64,000 bases of DNA, from contig JANYDW010000016.1 in assembly GCA_025363455.1 (NCBI GenBank), positions 62,001 to 126,000 of the forward strand, written 5' to 3'. Both the position numbers and the translations under genes were made by a program. How positions within the stretch are numbered: position 1 is the stretch's first letter; each line of letters starts with the position of its first letter. The notes beneath the pieces are model-generated. The model saw only the letters and a list, made by a program, of their open reading frames with translations. It had not been told where the DNA came from and searched no databases. Positions 34,445 through 42,671 of the stretch are shown piece after piece. The stretch is from Oleiharenicola sp. (lineage in GTDB: Bacteria > Verrucomicrobiota > Verrucomicrobiia > Opitutales > Opitutaceae).

Positions 34445-36016
34445 CTACTCGAAAGCAATTACTTCAACGAGCGCTGCGACGACCCGCTGATCCGGATCCG
34501 TGGCTTTCAGCTTGTGGACCCCGTTGATGACTAAGGTGATTCTCGAGGATCTTGACCGATAGACCTTCGGAACCGCCACCTTTTCATCAATCAACCAACC
34601 GCCGCCATCCGCGTTGCCATCCGCCTCATGAACCACCTTTTCGTCAATCAAGATCGTCACATGGGTCACCTCGCGGAAATTTCCCGGAACATACATCTTG
34701 ATGTGCAGCGCAGTGGTCTCGAGGCCCTTGCGGAGCATGACCGAAGCGGTCCGCCCCATCCAGCGATGTCCTTCAGCAGGATTGTAAGGAAGCCACTGAT
34801 CGCCCAGCTGGCCGTCAAAAGCCCGGTTACCGTACAATCCGGCCGGTGGCAAAGGCGTGGGTCGACCGATGATCGCGAGGGGAATCCCCCCGAGAGCGAG
34901 GGCGGTCGCCACACGGAAGATCTGCGAGCCGGTGGTGATGGCTTCATTCCGGGAAAACCATTCTATCCATCGTAGGCGCACTAGAAGTCCTCCCTTCAGC
35001 CGCAGGGCCCTCGATTCAATGAATCGCCACGAACAAGCGGCGTAGGCGCTTCCAACGACAGCCGCCACAAGGAAATTGATGAGAGGCAGCCGTCCGCCGG
35101 GAACGAACTGAACCAAAATCTGCTGCGTCGGACATCCACTCAGGTAGAGCCCGTAAGACAAGTCGCCAAAACGGGTGACCCCTTTGCGTAGGCTCTCCGG
35201 CATCCGCATGTGCGCCGCCGCAAACACCAGATAGGAGAAAAAAAACAGGAAGCATTCCTTGAGGAACCCATACCGGCTGGAAACAGCCATGCAGACCAGC
35301 GCAAGCGCCGACAGTGGCAAGGAAACGGGAATACGAGACTGGTACTGAGAAAAAAATGCACCGGCCCAGAAAAAACCCGAAAAACATAACAGATCAGGAA
35401 CAGCCAGGCCCAGAAAATGTGACGGCAGATCATCACTGTGACCCGACTGGATGATTCCCAAATAGACAAACGCCGTAATTAACCATAGCGCAAGCGCACT
35501 GTACCTCCCTTTTAGGATGCCGATGGCGGACAACAGAACAAAAACCAGGTAGCAGAGCACCTCGTAAGGAATGGTCCAGAGCGAGCCGTTGACAGCATTG
35601 GGATAGGGATTGTGGGTAAAACAACCGGGCAGGTCGTGCTGCAGCGGGAAAAGTTTGATGTTGAGCAAGTAGGTGTAGGTGGACGCAAACGAAAAGTACT
35701 CCGCCGGTGCGTGGGACGAGATTGCCGGGCCGATCACAAAAACCGTCAACAGCACTATTGCGGCCAAGGCCGGAATGATTCGCAGTATTCGGTTCAAAAC
35801 GAAACGCACCGGGTTGGGATCGCGACCCCAGCTCATGAACAACAAGAAACCGCTGGACAGGAAAAAAGCCGCCACTCCGACGTCCCCGAAATGCAACTGT
35901 CCACCGGACAGCCGGACCAGAATTTCTTTGTCAGCTCGCCCCGTCAAAACGTGCGCGTGCCAGAAAAGCACCGCCAACGCCGCCATAATCCGGATCAAAT
36001 CAAAGTTATTAGCCAT
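34445..36016 (-). CDS. Acyltransferase 3 family protein (OafA-like) with C-terminal beta domain
   Basis: 523 aa. The N-terminal 350 residues are a ten-helix acyltransferase-3 domain: FDLIRIMAALAVLFWHAHVL holds the conserved His in the first segment, FFLSSGFLLFMSW and RILRIIPALAAIVLL follow, and NGSLWTIPYEVLCYLVFVLL carries the family WTIxxE motif. Such enzymes O-acetylate surface polysaccharides at the inner membrane. Instead of an SGNH domain the tail (about 385-523) is a short beta-sandwich-like segment (THVTILIDEKVVHEADGNAD and SRITLVINGVHKLKATDPDQ). It is transcribed against the glycan genes and lies just beyond the IS630 element. Confidence 0.88.
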   Translation of the reverse strand: MANNFDLIRIMAALAVLFWHAHVLTGRADKEILVRLSGGQLHFGDVGVAAFFLSSGFLLFMSWGRDPNPVRFVLNRILRIIPALAAIVLLTVFVIGPAISSHAPAEYFSFASTYTYLLNIKLFPLQHDLPGCFTHNPYPNAVNGSLWTIPYEVLCYLVFVLLSAIGILKGRYSALALWLITAFVYLGIIQSGHSDDLPSHFLGLAVPDLLCFSGFFWAGAFFSQYQSRIPVSLPLSALALVCMAVSSRYGFLKECFLFFFSYLVFAAAHMRMPESLRKGVTRFGDLSYGLYLSGCPTQQILVQFVPGGRLPLINFLVAAVVGSAYAACSWRFIESRALRLKGGLLVRLRWIEWFSRNEAITTGSQIFRVATALALGGIPLAIIGRPTPLPPAGLYGNRAFDGQLGDQWLPYNPAEGHRWMGRTASVMLRKGLETTALHIKMYVPGNFREVTHVTILIDEKVVHEADGNADGGGWLIDEKVAVPKVYRSRSSRITLVINGVHKLKATDPDQRVVAALVEVIAFE

Positions 36017-36245
36017 GCCCCGGGGAATATTGCTTCAAGTGGAACCATTCTGACGACCGAACTTCTGATCGTCGATTTTTTGTAGTTTCCTGAAGACGAG
36101 GGCGCTGCTGCGGATCATCCCGGCACAGGATCAACTCAAACGCAAAGATGGCCAGCACGTAATTATTCGCATGCTGGCCAATCGTGGGAACACTCGGCGG
36201 CCCGTGGCGGTTTCCGGGCTTCCGGCCTAACTCTTACTGGATTTC

Positions 36246-37769
36246 CTAGTAATTCACAATTTGCCATTCCAAGGGCACGTTCGTCGCGATCATCTCCCCG
36301 CTCAAGGCTGTTGTGCCGTTCATCAGCCACACGCCCCGGTCACCCGTGGTGGTATTCTGCCAGATCAGATCGGGATGACCGTCCCCATTGAAATCGTCCG
36401 TCCCGGCGATCTGCCATTCCAAGGGCACGTTCGTCGCGATCATCACCCCGCTCAAGGCTGTTGTGCCGTTCATCAGCCACACGCCCCGGTCACCCGTGGT
36501 GGTATTTTGCCAGATCAGATCGGGATGTCCGTCTTCGTTGAAATCAGCCGCCCCCGCAATTTTCCACTCCAGGGGCACGTTCGTCGCGATCATCACCCCG
36601 CTCAGGACCGTGGTGCCATTCATCAGCCACACGCCCACGTCACCCGTGGTGGTATTCTGCCAGATCAGATCGGGATGACCGTCCCCATTGAAATCAGCCG
36701 CCCCCGCAATTTTCCACTCCAGGGGCACGTTCGTCGCGATCATCACCCCGCTCAGGACCGTGGTGCCATTCATGAGCCACACGCCCCGGTCTCCCGTGGT
36801 GGTATTTTGCCAGATCAAATCGGGATGACCGTCTCCATTGAAATCGGCTTGTAAAAGCGCTGGCGTACTAAGACTGATCTTCGTGACCTTGCGATACGTC
36901 GACACACCCTGCCATTCGACGCCATTCAAGTTAACTTCATCGGGTCGGCCCCCGATAACGGAATATTGGAGCTCAAGAGTGTAGGTTTGTCCGGGAATCA
37001 ACCAAGAGCCGTTTACGGTGAGCTGGGTGACCGGCGGTTGATATATCGGAGTAGGCGTGGCCGGACTGTCGCCCAGCGGGAGAAAGCCTGATTCCACCGA
37101 AGCAGGCCCGATCACTCCATGGTCATTATAGATGCCGGCACCGATCAGCGACCCGTAGGTGGTTGTGCCATATTCGGGAAAGGAGTTGAGAGTCAGCGTA
37201 GTGGTTCCCGTGGATTTCAGGAGCAAGTGATTCGAGGACCAGACCGCTCCGTTGTCCGCGCTGGTAATTTGGGGCGTGACGCTCGGGTAAGTGGTTCCAG
37301 CCGCAAAGACCAAACCAGCGGTGAAAAAGTCAGGGGTGGGTTTGTCGCCGCCAAGAAATTTGATGCCATAAGCTCCGCCGTCAGTGGGTGCAACGGGATA
37401 AAACGATGTCATGGCGGCGTCCGTGGTAAAATCATGCCCGAACATGAAATCAGTGCCATTATTCGGGCTCGTCGAGAAATTGAGAGTGCCCGTGTTGGTG
37501 TCGCTACTTGCGCCACTTTGCGGCGTGCCAGCGGAACCCGGCTTATAAAAAGCGGGGCCCCAGTGGCTCATATCGACACTGCCTCCTCGTATTTGGATAT
37601 TTAATGAGAATGGCACGCCGTGCGGAGTGATAATCGACGCATCCGTTTGGGAAAAATAGTCTATACGATCGATGGAGATGGTCGGCGATTGCGCGCGCAT
37701 CGTCGGCAGCGCTAATAATGTGACAAGAAAAAGGCAGAATGCTGCCGCATGATTTTTAGATGTATTCAT
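36246..37769 (-). CDS. Secreted FG-GAP/VCBS repeat protein
   Basis: 507 aa from the ATG at 37769 (MNTSKNHAAAFCLFLVTLLA), which gives a clear signal peptide ending at MRAQ. The longer frame to 37916 lacks one. Residues about 28-300 form a beta-rich ectodomain with no family I can name (DRIDYFSQTDASIITPHGVP). Residues about 305-505 are four FG-GAP-type blades of 50 residues, each opening with a calcium-binding DFNGDGHPDLIWQNTTTGD and then GVWLMNGTT-LSG-MIATNVPLEW. The blades are nearly identical in DNA. Likely an exported surface or adhesion protein; no LPxTG or PEP-CTERM tail was seen. Confidence 0.85.
   Translation of the reverse strand: MNTSKNHAAAFCLFLVTLLALPTMRAQSPTISIDRIDYFSQTDASIITPHGVPFSLNIQIRGGSVDMSHWGPAFYKPGSAGTPQSGASSDTNTGTLNFSTSPNNGTDFMFGHDFTTDAAMTSFYPVAPTDGGAYGIKFLGGDKPTPDFFTAGLVFAAGTTYPSVTPQITSADNGAVWSSNHLLLKSTGTTTLTLNSFPEYGTTTYGSLIGAGIYNDHGVIGPASVESGFLPLGDSPATPTPIYQPPVTQLTVNGSWLIPGQTYTLELQYSVIGGRPDEVNLNGVEWQGVSTYRKVTKISLSTPALLQADFNGDGHPDLIWQNTTTGDRGVWLMNGTTVLSGVMIATNVPLEWKIAGAADFNGDGHPDLIWQNTTTGDVGVWLMNGTTVLSGVMIATNVPLEWKIAGAADFNEDGHPDLIWQNTTTGDRGVWLMNGTTALSGVMIATNVPLEWQIAGTDDFNGDGHPDLIWQNTTTGDRGVWLMNGTTALSGEMIATNVPLEWQIVNY
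36250..36850. repeat. Four tandem 150-bp repeats inside the FG-GAP gene
   Basis: The landmark gatcagatcgggatgaccgt recurs with exact 150-bp spacing (cgggatg at 36371, 36521, 36671 and 36821). Units differ by only a few bases, such as gaccgtcc against gtccgtct and gacaccgtg-type changes at V/A codons. The repeats are in frame, one blade each. Near identity points to recent duplication or gene conversion. Confidence 0.92.
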
Positions 37770-38264
37770 AGAGGGTGTGAAATTGCTCTCTAAGGTACCC
37801 GAGAATCCCCGGGAAACGCATGGGGCCATGACCTGAAAAAAACTTGTCACACACACCAGAGCTCGCGGATTTCCGGGGCCTTTCCACTTCCCGAAGCGGG
37901 GCATATACCTGATCACCTGCGCCGTTCCACGAAATCGTCCTGCCGCGGTTAAGGCTCTGATAAGTTATAAGCTATTGCTCCGTATAATTGTTCCCAAAAA
38001 ATAAGAACGCGAATGGTCCTCGTTTCGCCTTCCTTCATTGCATGGGCCTGTCTGCTAACTGGCGGCTAATTCCCGCGGAACCATCCAAGGGGTGCTTTGT
38101 CGCGACTCGCAGCACAATTTCTCGGACCGAATGCCTTCGAGATGGCCGCCGCCGCCCGTTTCCTTGTAAAAACTCGGCTTCCGACGCGATTGTGGGACAA
38201 TGGACCGCTCGCTCCGATATAATTTGTAGTCAGTCGCGCGCAACCATTTCAATAAATCAACCTA
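37770..38264. other. Non-coding divergent gap between the FG-GAP protein and a glycosyltransferase
   Basis: About 495 bp between divergent genes, so it should hold both promoters. The middle (about 37955-38010) is AT-rich, with ataagttataagctattgct and ttgttcccaaaaaataagaa. A frame at 37988-38491 crosses it but has no family features and runs into the GT gene in another phase. I see no RNA gene or repeat. Confidence 0.45.
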
Positions 38265-39581
38265 GTGAAGCCCGGCTCTCCCATCCAGTTTTACATCGAT
38301 CAACCTTCCAATTGGTCGGTATTGGGTCAGTGCATCCTGGTCCGCGGCTGGTCCTTTTCCAATGCAGGCCAGCCGGTGCGGGCCGTGAGACTCCGCACCA
38401 TGGACCTGACCCTAAATGGCGTGACTGGGCTTCCCCGGCCGGATGTCAATGTGGCGCTGCCCGCTGCACCAGACGAGTTCACGGGATTTGAAATCCGGGG
38501 AACCTTGCCGGGCGGCAGACAGGAGGTCCAACTCGAGGCACAACTGGCTGATGGCAATTGGTGTCTCTTGCTGGCACGCACCGTCCAGGTTCAGCGTCAG
38601 ATCCTGCCGCTTTGGCTGGGTGGCGGAGACTGGCAGGAACTGATGTTCTTCCAGATGCCAGCGCACATGGCCTACCCGGCGAGGCCGCTGCGCGGGGAGC
38701 AGTTTCCGCCTCCGACCCATTCCCCACGGCGAAAAATCAGTATCGTCACGCCTTCCTATAACCAGGCGCGTTTCCTGCCCGAAACGATGCGCAGCGTGCT
38801 GGATCAGGCGAAGGTAACCTGTGACTATATCGTGCAGGATGGTGGTTCGACTGACGGAAGCGAAGCGCTCATTGCGCGCCTTGCTAAGGAGACTGGAAAC
38901 CGGAGATCGGAGACCGGATCCGAAGTAAACCCGCCTCCCGACGCGCCCCGCCTCATCGCGTGGGAAAGCGCGACAGACCAAGGGCAGGCAGACGCCATCA
39001 AGCGCGCTTTCGCTAAAACCAAGGGCGGGGGAGACGATATTATGGCCTGGATCAATTCCGATGATTTCTACCTTCCCGGCACCCTGGCCTATGTAGCCGG
39101 CTACTTTGCGGAGCATCCCGACGTTGATGTGCTCTATGGCCACCGCATCGTCGTGAACGAGGAATCACAGGAAATCGCCCGTTGGTTCCTACCCCGGCAC
39201 GACCCGGAGGTGCTACGCCTGAACGATTTTGTGCCGCAGGAGACCCTTTTCTGGCGGCGGCGCATCTGGGACCGGGTCGGGGGCATCGACCCTGCATTCA
39301 AATTCGCCATGGATTGGGACCTGCTGCTACGGTTCCAGGCCGCCGGGGCCCGAATCGTTCGAGTACCCCGGTTCCTGGCCTGTTTCCGGGTCCACGCCGC
39401 GCAGAAGACCGCGGCCCGGATGCACGACATCGGCCAGCAGGAAATCACGCTCCTGCGCGAACGCACCCATGGCCGGCCGTTCCCACCGCAGGAACTCGAG
39501 CGGAATCCCCGCTTGCTCAGTTACCTGCGTCAGAGCGCGCGGATTGAGATGCTGTGGAAACTGGGCATCCGCAGCCCGTAA
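38265..39581 (+). CDS. GT2 glycosyltransferase with N-terminal GW-RPD module
   Basis: 438 aa with a GTG start at 38265. Residues about 8-110 are one GW-RPD module (ILVRGWSFSNAGQP, LPRPDVNVALPAAPDEFTGF, AQLADGNWCLLLA). Residues about 155-400 are a GT2 domain: ISIVTPSYNQARFLPETMRS, VQDGGSTDGSEALI, metal-binding INSDDFYLPGTL, and the acceptor-side AMDWDLLLRFQAAGARI. Between strand and helix lies an odd 12-residue stretch (ETGNRRSETGSEV) encoded by repeat-like DNA. The gene is alone between the FG-GAP gene and a repeat-rich gap. Confidence 0.87.
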   Translation: MKPGSPIQFYIDQPSNWSVLGQCILVRGWSFSNAGQPVRAVRLRTMDLTLNGVTGLPRPDVNVALPAAPDEFTGFEIRGTLPGGRQEVQLEAQLADGNWCLLLARTVQVQRQILPLWLGGGDWQELMFFQMPAHMAYPARPLRGEQFPPPTHSPRRKISIVTPSYNQARFLPETMRSVLDQAKVTCDYIVQDGGSTDGSEALIARLAKETGNRRSETGSEVNPPPDAPRLIAWESATDQGQADAIKRAFAKTKGGGDDIMAWINSDDFYLPGTLAYVAGYFAEHPDVDVLYGHRIVVNEESQEIARWFLPRHDPEVLRLNDFVPQETLFWRRRIWDRVGGIDPAFKFAMDWDLLLRFQAAGARIVRVPRFLACFRVHAAQKTAARMHDIGQQEITLLRERTHGRPFPPQELERNPRLLSYLRQSARIEMLWKLGIRSP

Positions 39582-39650
39582 TTGAAAATTATTCGCGGGA
39601 TTGTCTTTCGAACCCAGAGGCGGTAGTTTCCATCTTTCCGCGCTTCCCGG

Positions 39651-39681
39651 CCGAACGCTGGCCGAACGCTGGCCGAACGCT
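39651..39681 (+). repeat. Tandem ccgaacgctgg repeat
   Basis: Two and two-thirds copies of an 11-bp unit (ccgaacgctgg) followed by tttaggaccc. The final ccgaacgct / cggacgct also appears at 39829-39845 and 41233-41241, each time next to the palindromic element, so it marks the outer edge of that repeat family. Confidence 0.75.
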
Positions 39682-39705
39682 TTAGGACCCAGCCGGAGAC
39701 GGAAT

Positions 39706-39800
39706 GGCCACAATAAACACCAAGAACACAAAAATAAGCCACCGGCTGATGCGTCGGATGTGATCACAGCTTTTTGCGTTTTTTGTGTTTCTCGTGGCCA
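39706..39800. repeat. 95-bp palindromic element (ends tggccac...gtggcca)
   Basis: Left arm tggccacaataaacaccaag then aacacaaaaa. Right arm ttttttgtgtttctcgtggcca is its imperfect reverse complement. The core is ccaccggctgatgcgtcgga then tgtgatcacagc. A second copy, interrupted by other DNA, is at 41329-41610 and a half copy at 40387-40425. Size, palindromy and copy number suggest a MITE- or REP-like non-autonomous repeat. Confidence 0.72.
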
Positions 39801-40050
39801 ATAGCCTGGTGCCGTCGGACTTCCCGGCCGAACGCTGCCGGACGCTTCAGGGCCAACCCGTGCCGGAATGGCACATCCTGTTGTTTGCTTCTGCAAACCC
39901 GGGACCTCCTGTTGAATCCCGCTGGATTCACGGGATCCGTCGCCCAACCTTGCGTTGTGGCTGAAGTCGCCCGGCCTGCGCCGTGGCTGGAAAACACCAA
40001 GAGCACGAAAGGAGACCAGTTAGCACTACTCGGCTACGTCGCTTGAGCCC

Positions 40051-40338
40051 GACACACCCCGCCCTATCGGGCACCATCCTTCGCCAAGACTACGGACGGC
40101 AGGCCCCTCTCCAGCCGGACTCATGCAATTGACGCGGGTGGAACGCGGCCTCTGGACGCGTTGGTAGGGCGCGGATTCCACTCCGCGCCGCTTCGGCGGT
40201 GAAGGGACTCACCGCCCTACCTAAAGAACCCGTCCGGAGGCCGGGTTCCACCATTCAGTCCGGACACCCGCGAAGATAACACGCCTTAACTGAATGCTTC
40301 CGGATGAAGAGGGGTGGCGCGCAGTGCCGGGGTGTGTG
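40051..40338. repeat. Hairpin repeat (acaccccgccct...agaggggtggcgcgcag), split by another repeat
   Basis: The left arm is gacacaccccgccctatcgg at 40051 and the right arm gaggggtggcgcgcagtgcc then ggggtgtgtgga near 40310-40338. A compact intact copy is at 48191-48293. Here the arms are about 200 bp apart because a second hairpin (40136-40252) sits between them. Confidence 0.68.
40136..40252. repeat. Hairpin repeat (ggtggaacccggcctccgga family)
   Basis: Left arm gggtggaacgcggcctctgg and right arm aacccgtccggaggccgggttccacc are imperfect inverses, with an inner pair ggtagggcg / cgccctacc. The right arm (40227-40252) is identical over 26 bases to the reverse complement of 53118-53143 in the gap after the transaldolase gene. 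Confidence 0.75.
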
Positions 40339-40518
40339 GATGAACTTAACGGAGTGGGCTAGGTAATGTGTCTGGATGGGACCGCACTTTTTTGTGTTTT
40401 TCGTGTTTCTTGTGGCCAATGGTCTCGCGGCAGGACGAGGTGGTCGCGAAAGGGGCAAAGCAGTCAACCCCAAAGCTATCATCTTGACGCCACCTTTTGG
40501 AAGCATCTTGATGCTTGG

Positions 40519-40797
40519 ATGAGAACAACCTTAACCGTGGATCCCGATGTGGAGCAGCTGCTCAAACAGGCCATGCACGGAGAGAAACAGGGCTTGAAAG
40601 CGACCCTGAACGCCGCGCTGCGTCGTGGACTGGCGCATCAGGCACCGCTCGTTCCGGCCAAGCCCTTTGTGGTCGAGGCCAAATCCATGGGCCTGCGCGC
40701 CGGTCTCGACCCAGCCCGGTTGCACGAACTCGCGGATGAAGCTGAACTGGAGGCGTTCGCCGCCACTACGCGCCGTCTGCGCCGCGCCGCTCGATGA
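40519..40797 (+). CDS. vapB: VapB-type antitoxin (ribbon-helix-helix-like)
   Basis: 92 aa from the ATG at 40519 (MRTTLTVDPDVEQLLKQAMH). The opening is typical of ribbon-helix-helix antitoxins: a short beta strand TTLTVD, then helices DVEQLLKQAMHGEK and LKATLNAALRRGL. The C-terminal half (FVVEAKSMGLRAGLDPARLH) should wrap the toxin. The frame reaches upstream to 40366 but only through repeat DNA. Its stop overlaps the toxin ATG by 4 bp. Confidence 0.82.
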   Translation: MRTTLTVDPDVEQLLKQAMHGEKQGLKATLNAALRRGLAHQAPLVPAKPFVVEAKSMGLRAGLDPARLHELADEAELEAFAATTRRLRRAAR

Positions 40798-41225
40798 TCA
40801 TACCGGACGCCAATCTCCTGCTCTACGCCTACGACAGCGACAGTCCGTTCCACAAGGCCTCGGCCCGCTGGTGGGCAAAATTACTTTCGAGCAGCGAACC
40901 GGTCGGGATGTGCTCGGTAGTGGTTTTCAGCTTCCTTCGTCTGGCGACCCATCCGAAAGTTTTTACCCGACCAATGACCGCCGGGGAAGCCACGAAGCGA
41001 ATCCAGTCCTGGATCGACCGGCCCAACGTCCGGGTTCTCTACCCCGGCCCCAAGCACTTTGCGGCGGTGTGCGCTTTACTGGAGGCTGCAGGCACGGCCG
41101 GTAATCTGGTCAGTGATGCCCAGATCGCCGCCCTCGCCCTGGAATATGGCGCAGAGATTCACACGGCCGATACGGATTTCGCACGGTTTAAGGGGCTCAA
41201 TTGGAAGAATCCCCTGACTGCCTGA
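40794..41225 (+). CDS. vapC: PIN-domain ribonuclease toxin (VapC family), second copy
   Basis: 143 aa. Asp5 is in MIIPDANLLLYAYDSDSPFH and further acids lie in LVSDAQIAALALEYGAEI and HTADTDFARF. FLRLATHPKVF near residue 46 is typical of a VapC subfamily. The usual glutamate before FLRL is Ser here (VFSFLRL), which also occurs in that subfamily, so activity is still plausible. It is coupled to the antitoxin by ATGA and unrelated in detail to the pair at 5710-6389. Confidence 0.87.
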   Translation: MIIPDANLLLYAYDSDSPFHKASARWWAKLLSSSEPVGMCSVVVFSFLRLATHPKVFTRPMTAGEATKRIQSWIDRPNVRVLYPGPKHFAAVCALLEAAGTAGNLVSDAQIAALALEYGAEIHTADTDFARFKGLNWKNPLTA

Positions 41226-41717
41226 ACGGCGGCCGGACGCTTTAGGACCCAACCCGAGCCGAAATGGACACGTCCTGTTGTTTGCTTCTGCAAGCCCGGG
41301 ACCAGTCGCCCGGCCTGCGCCGTGGCTGGAAAACACTAAGAACACAAAAATAAGGATCCTCGGGGCAAGCCCCGGGGCATTCCGCCAAGTCCCCTGGTTT
41401 GGTTTTGTGGGAGCGACCTTGGTCGCGATTCGTGGACCAAACATCGCCTGCAAGCAGGCTCCTACATCCCGACCAAGCCGAAGCATCTGTCGGCCATAGG
41501 CCTGGCGACGGCCGAAGCCTCGGGGCATTGGCCCCAGAGCGAATAAACTCACCGGCTGATGTGTTTGATGTGACCACAGCTTTTTGCGTTTTTCGTGTTT
41601 CTTGTGGCCAATGGTCTGGTGCCTTCGGTCTTCCCGCACTTCGGCCCTTTGTCCTGACTCCCGCTCCTCGCTACATTATTCTTCACATGCCTCGCCTGCC
41701 GGGCACTCTGGGAGCGG
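41226..41717. other. Repeat-rich intergenic region downstream of the second vapBC
   Basis: About 490 bp without a convincing gene. It starts with text shared with 39830-39910 (acgctttaggacccaacccg, tgttgtttgcttctgcaa). It continues as a palindromic element (41329-41610) broken by about 195 bp that carries two REP-like sequences (41407-41430 and 41443-41465). The last 100 bp lead to the GT2 gene. Confidence 0.7.
41329..41610. repeat. Interrupted copy of the palindromic element, with REP pair inside
   Basis: The left arm ggaaaacactaagaacacaa then aaataag (to about 41354) and the right part accggctgatgtgtttgatg ... ttcgtgtttcttgtggcca (41551-41610) match the intact element at 39706-39800. The 195 bp between them begin at the equivalent of ataag|ccaccgg. 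They contain gtgggagcgaccttggtcgc then gatt (41407-41430) and atcgcctgcaagcaggctcctac (41443-41465). Confidence 0.68.
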
Positions 41718-42662
41718 ATGCCTCACCAACTCTCCATCATTGTCCCGGTGTACCGGGAAGAGAAGAATATCCCGGAATATCTGGGCCACATCCGGCCGAT
41801 CCTGGAAGCGGTGACCGGGGATTATGAGATCATCTTTGCCCTCGACCCCTCCCCCGACCGGACCGAGGAGATCATCCTGGAAGCCCGGGCACTGGACCAG
41901 CGGATCAAACTGCTGAAATTCTCCCGCCGCTTCGGCCAGCCCATGGCCACCCTAGCCGGCATGCAGTATTCGACGGGGGCCGCGGTGATTGTCATGGACG
42001 TCGACCTCCAGGACCCGCCCGAGCTCGTGGGTACGATGGTGGCGAAGTGGCGCGAAGGGTACGATGTCGTGCTGCCCCAGCGCCGCCACCGCACCGGCGA
42101 GCCTTGGGTAAAAAAGCTCGTCTCGGCCGTCGGCTACAAGGTCATCAACAAGATCGCCGACGTCCAGATCCCGCCCAACACCGGGGATTTCCGGCTGATG
42201 TCGCGCCGGGTGGTTGATGAACTGGTGAAGCTCAAGGAATCCCACGGTTTCCTCCGCGGCATGGTGGCGGTCGTCGGTTTCAAGCAGATCATCATTCCGT
42301 TCGACCGCCCGGCGCGCTTCGCGGGCGAGACCAACTATAACCGTTTCCTCGGCTCCCTGCGCATCGGCTTCAACGGCATTTTCTGTTTCTCCACCTACGC
42401 GCTCCAGCTCAGCACGCTAATGGGATTCGTCATCGCCGGCTGTTCCTTTCTGCTCATGGGCGTGTACCTGTTCTACAAGCTGATGGGATGGACCATCCTC
42501 TGGGGCAATCCCACCCTGGTCATCCTCGTCTCGTTCCTGGGCGGCATCCAGTTGATCAGTGTCGGCATCCTTGGAGAATATATCGGGCGGATCTACGAGG
42601 AGGTTCGCGCGCGGCCAAAATTCATCGTCGAGCGCTCCGCCGGATTCGACAAGCCGGCCTGA
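41718..42662 (+). CDS. Membrane GT2 (DPM1/GtrB-like polyprenyl-phosphate sugar transferase)
   Basis: 314 aa. The GT2 domain opens LSIIVPVYREEKNIPEYLGH, with metal-binding VMDVDLQDPPELVGTMVAKW near residue 93 and TGDFRLMSRRVVDELVKLKE near 155. Two C-terminal membrane segments (about 233-258 and 268-292) end in LGEYIGRIYEEVRARPKFIV. This is the layout of enzymes that load a sugar on undecaprenyl phosphate for later GT-C transfer. The GT-C-like proteins at 22360, 24226 and 56725 are possible users. Confidence 0.9.
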   Translation: MPHQLSIIVPVYREEKNIPEYLGHIRPILEAVTGDYEIIFALDPSPDRTEEIILEARALDQRIKLLKFSRRFGQPMATLAGMQYSTGAAVIVMDVDLQDPPELVGTMVAKWREGYDVVLPQRRHRTGEPWVKKLVSAVGYKVINKIADVQIPPNTGDFRLMSRRVVDELVKLKESHGFLRGMVAVVGFKQIIIPFDRPARFAGETNYNRFLGSLRIGFNGIFCFSTYALQLSTLMGFVIAGCSFLLMGVYLFYKLMGWTILWGNPTLVILVSFLGGIQLISVGILGEYIGRIYEEVRARPKFIVERSAGFDKPA

Positions 42663-42671
42663 CCTTCCGCC

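Larger units (their letters stand above)
39582..40518. other. Repeat-rich intergenic region upstream of the second vapBC
   Basis: About 940 bp with no real gene, built from several interspersed repeat families. It holds the tandem ccgaacgctgg units (39651-39681), a 95-bp palindromic element (39706-39800), a split hairpin repeat (40051-40338) with a second hairpin inside it (40136-40252), and a half copy of the palindromic element (40387-40425). Short frames across it are by-products. Confidence 0.7.

Noticed and set aside
36250-36850. Regular repeats considered as a CRISPR array
   Set aside because: The 150-bp units are tandem, without unique spacers, and encode FG-GAP blades in frame.
37988-38491. 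167 aa plus-strand frame before the GT2 gene
   Set aside because: Overlaps the true GT start in another phase and shows no domain; its first half lies in AT-rich non-coding DNA.
39651-39681. Short tandem repeat considered as a CRISPR or iteron array
   Set aside because: Fewer than three 11-bp copies and no spacers, replication gene or cas gene nearby.
40793-41225. Second VapC judged inactive because the usual second acidic residue is Ser
   Set aside because: A VapC subfamily with FLRLATHP commonly lacks Glu at that position, and the other acids are in place, so it was kept as a functional toxin.
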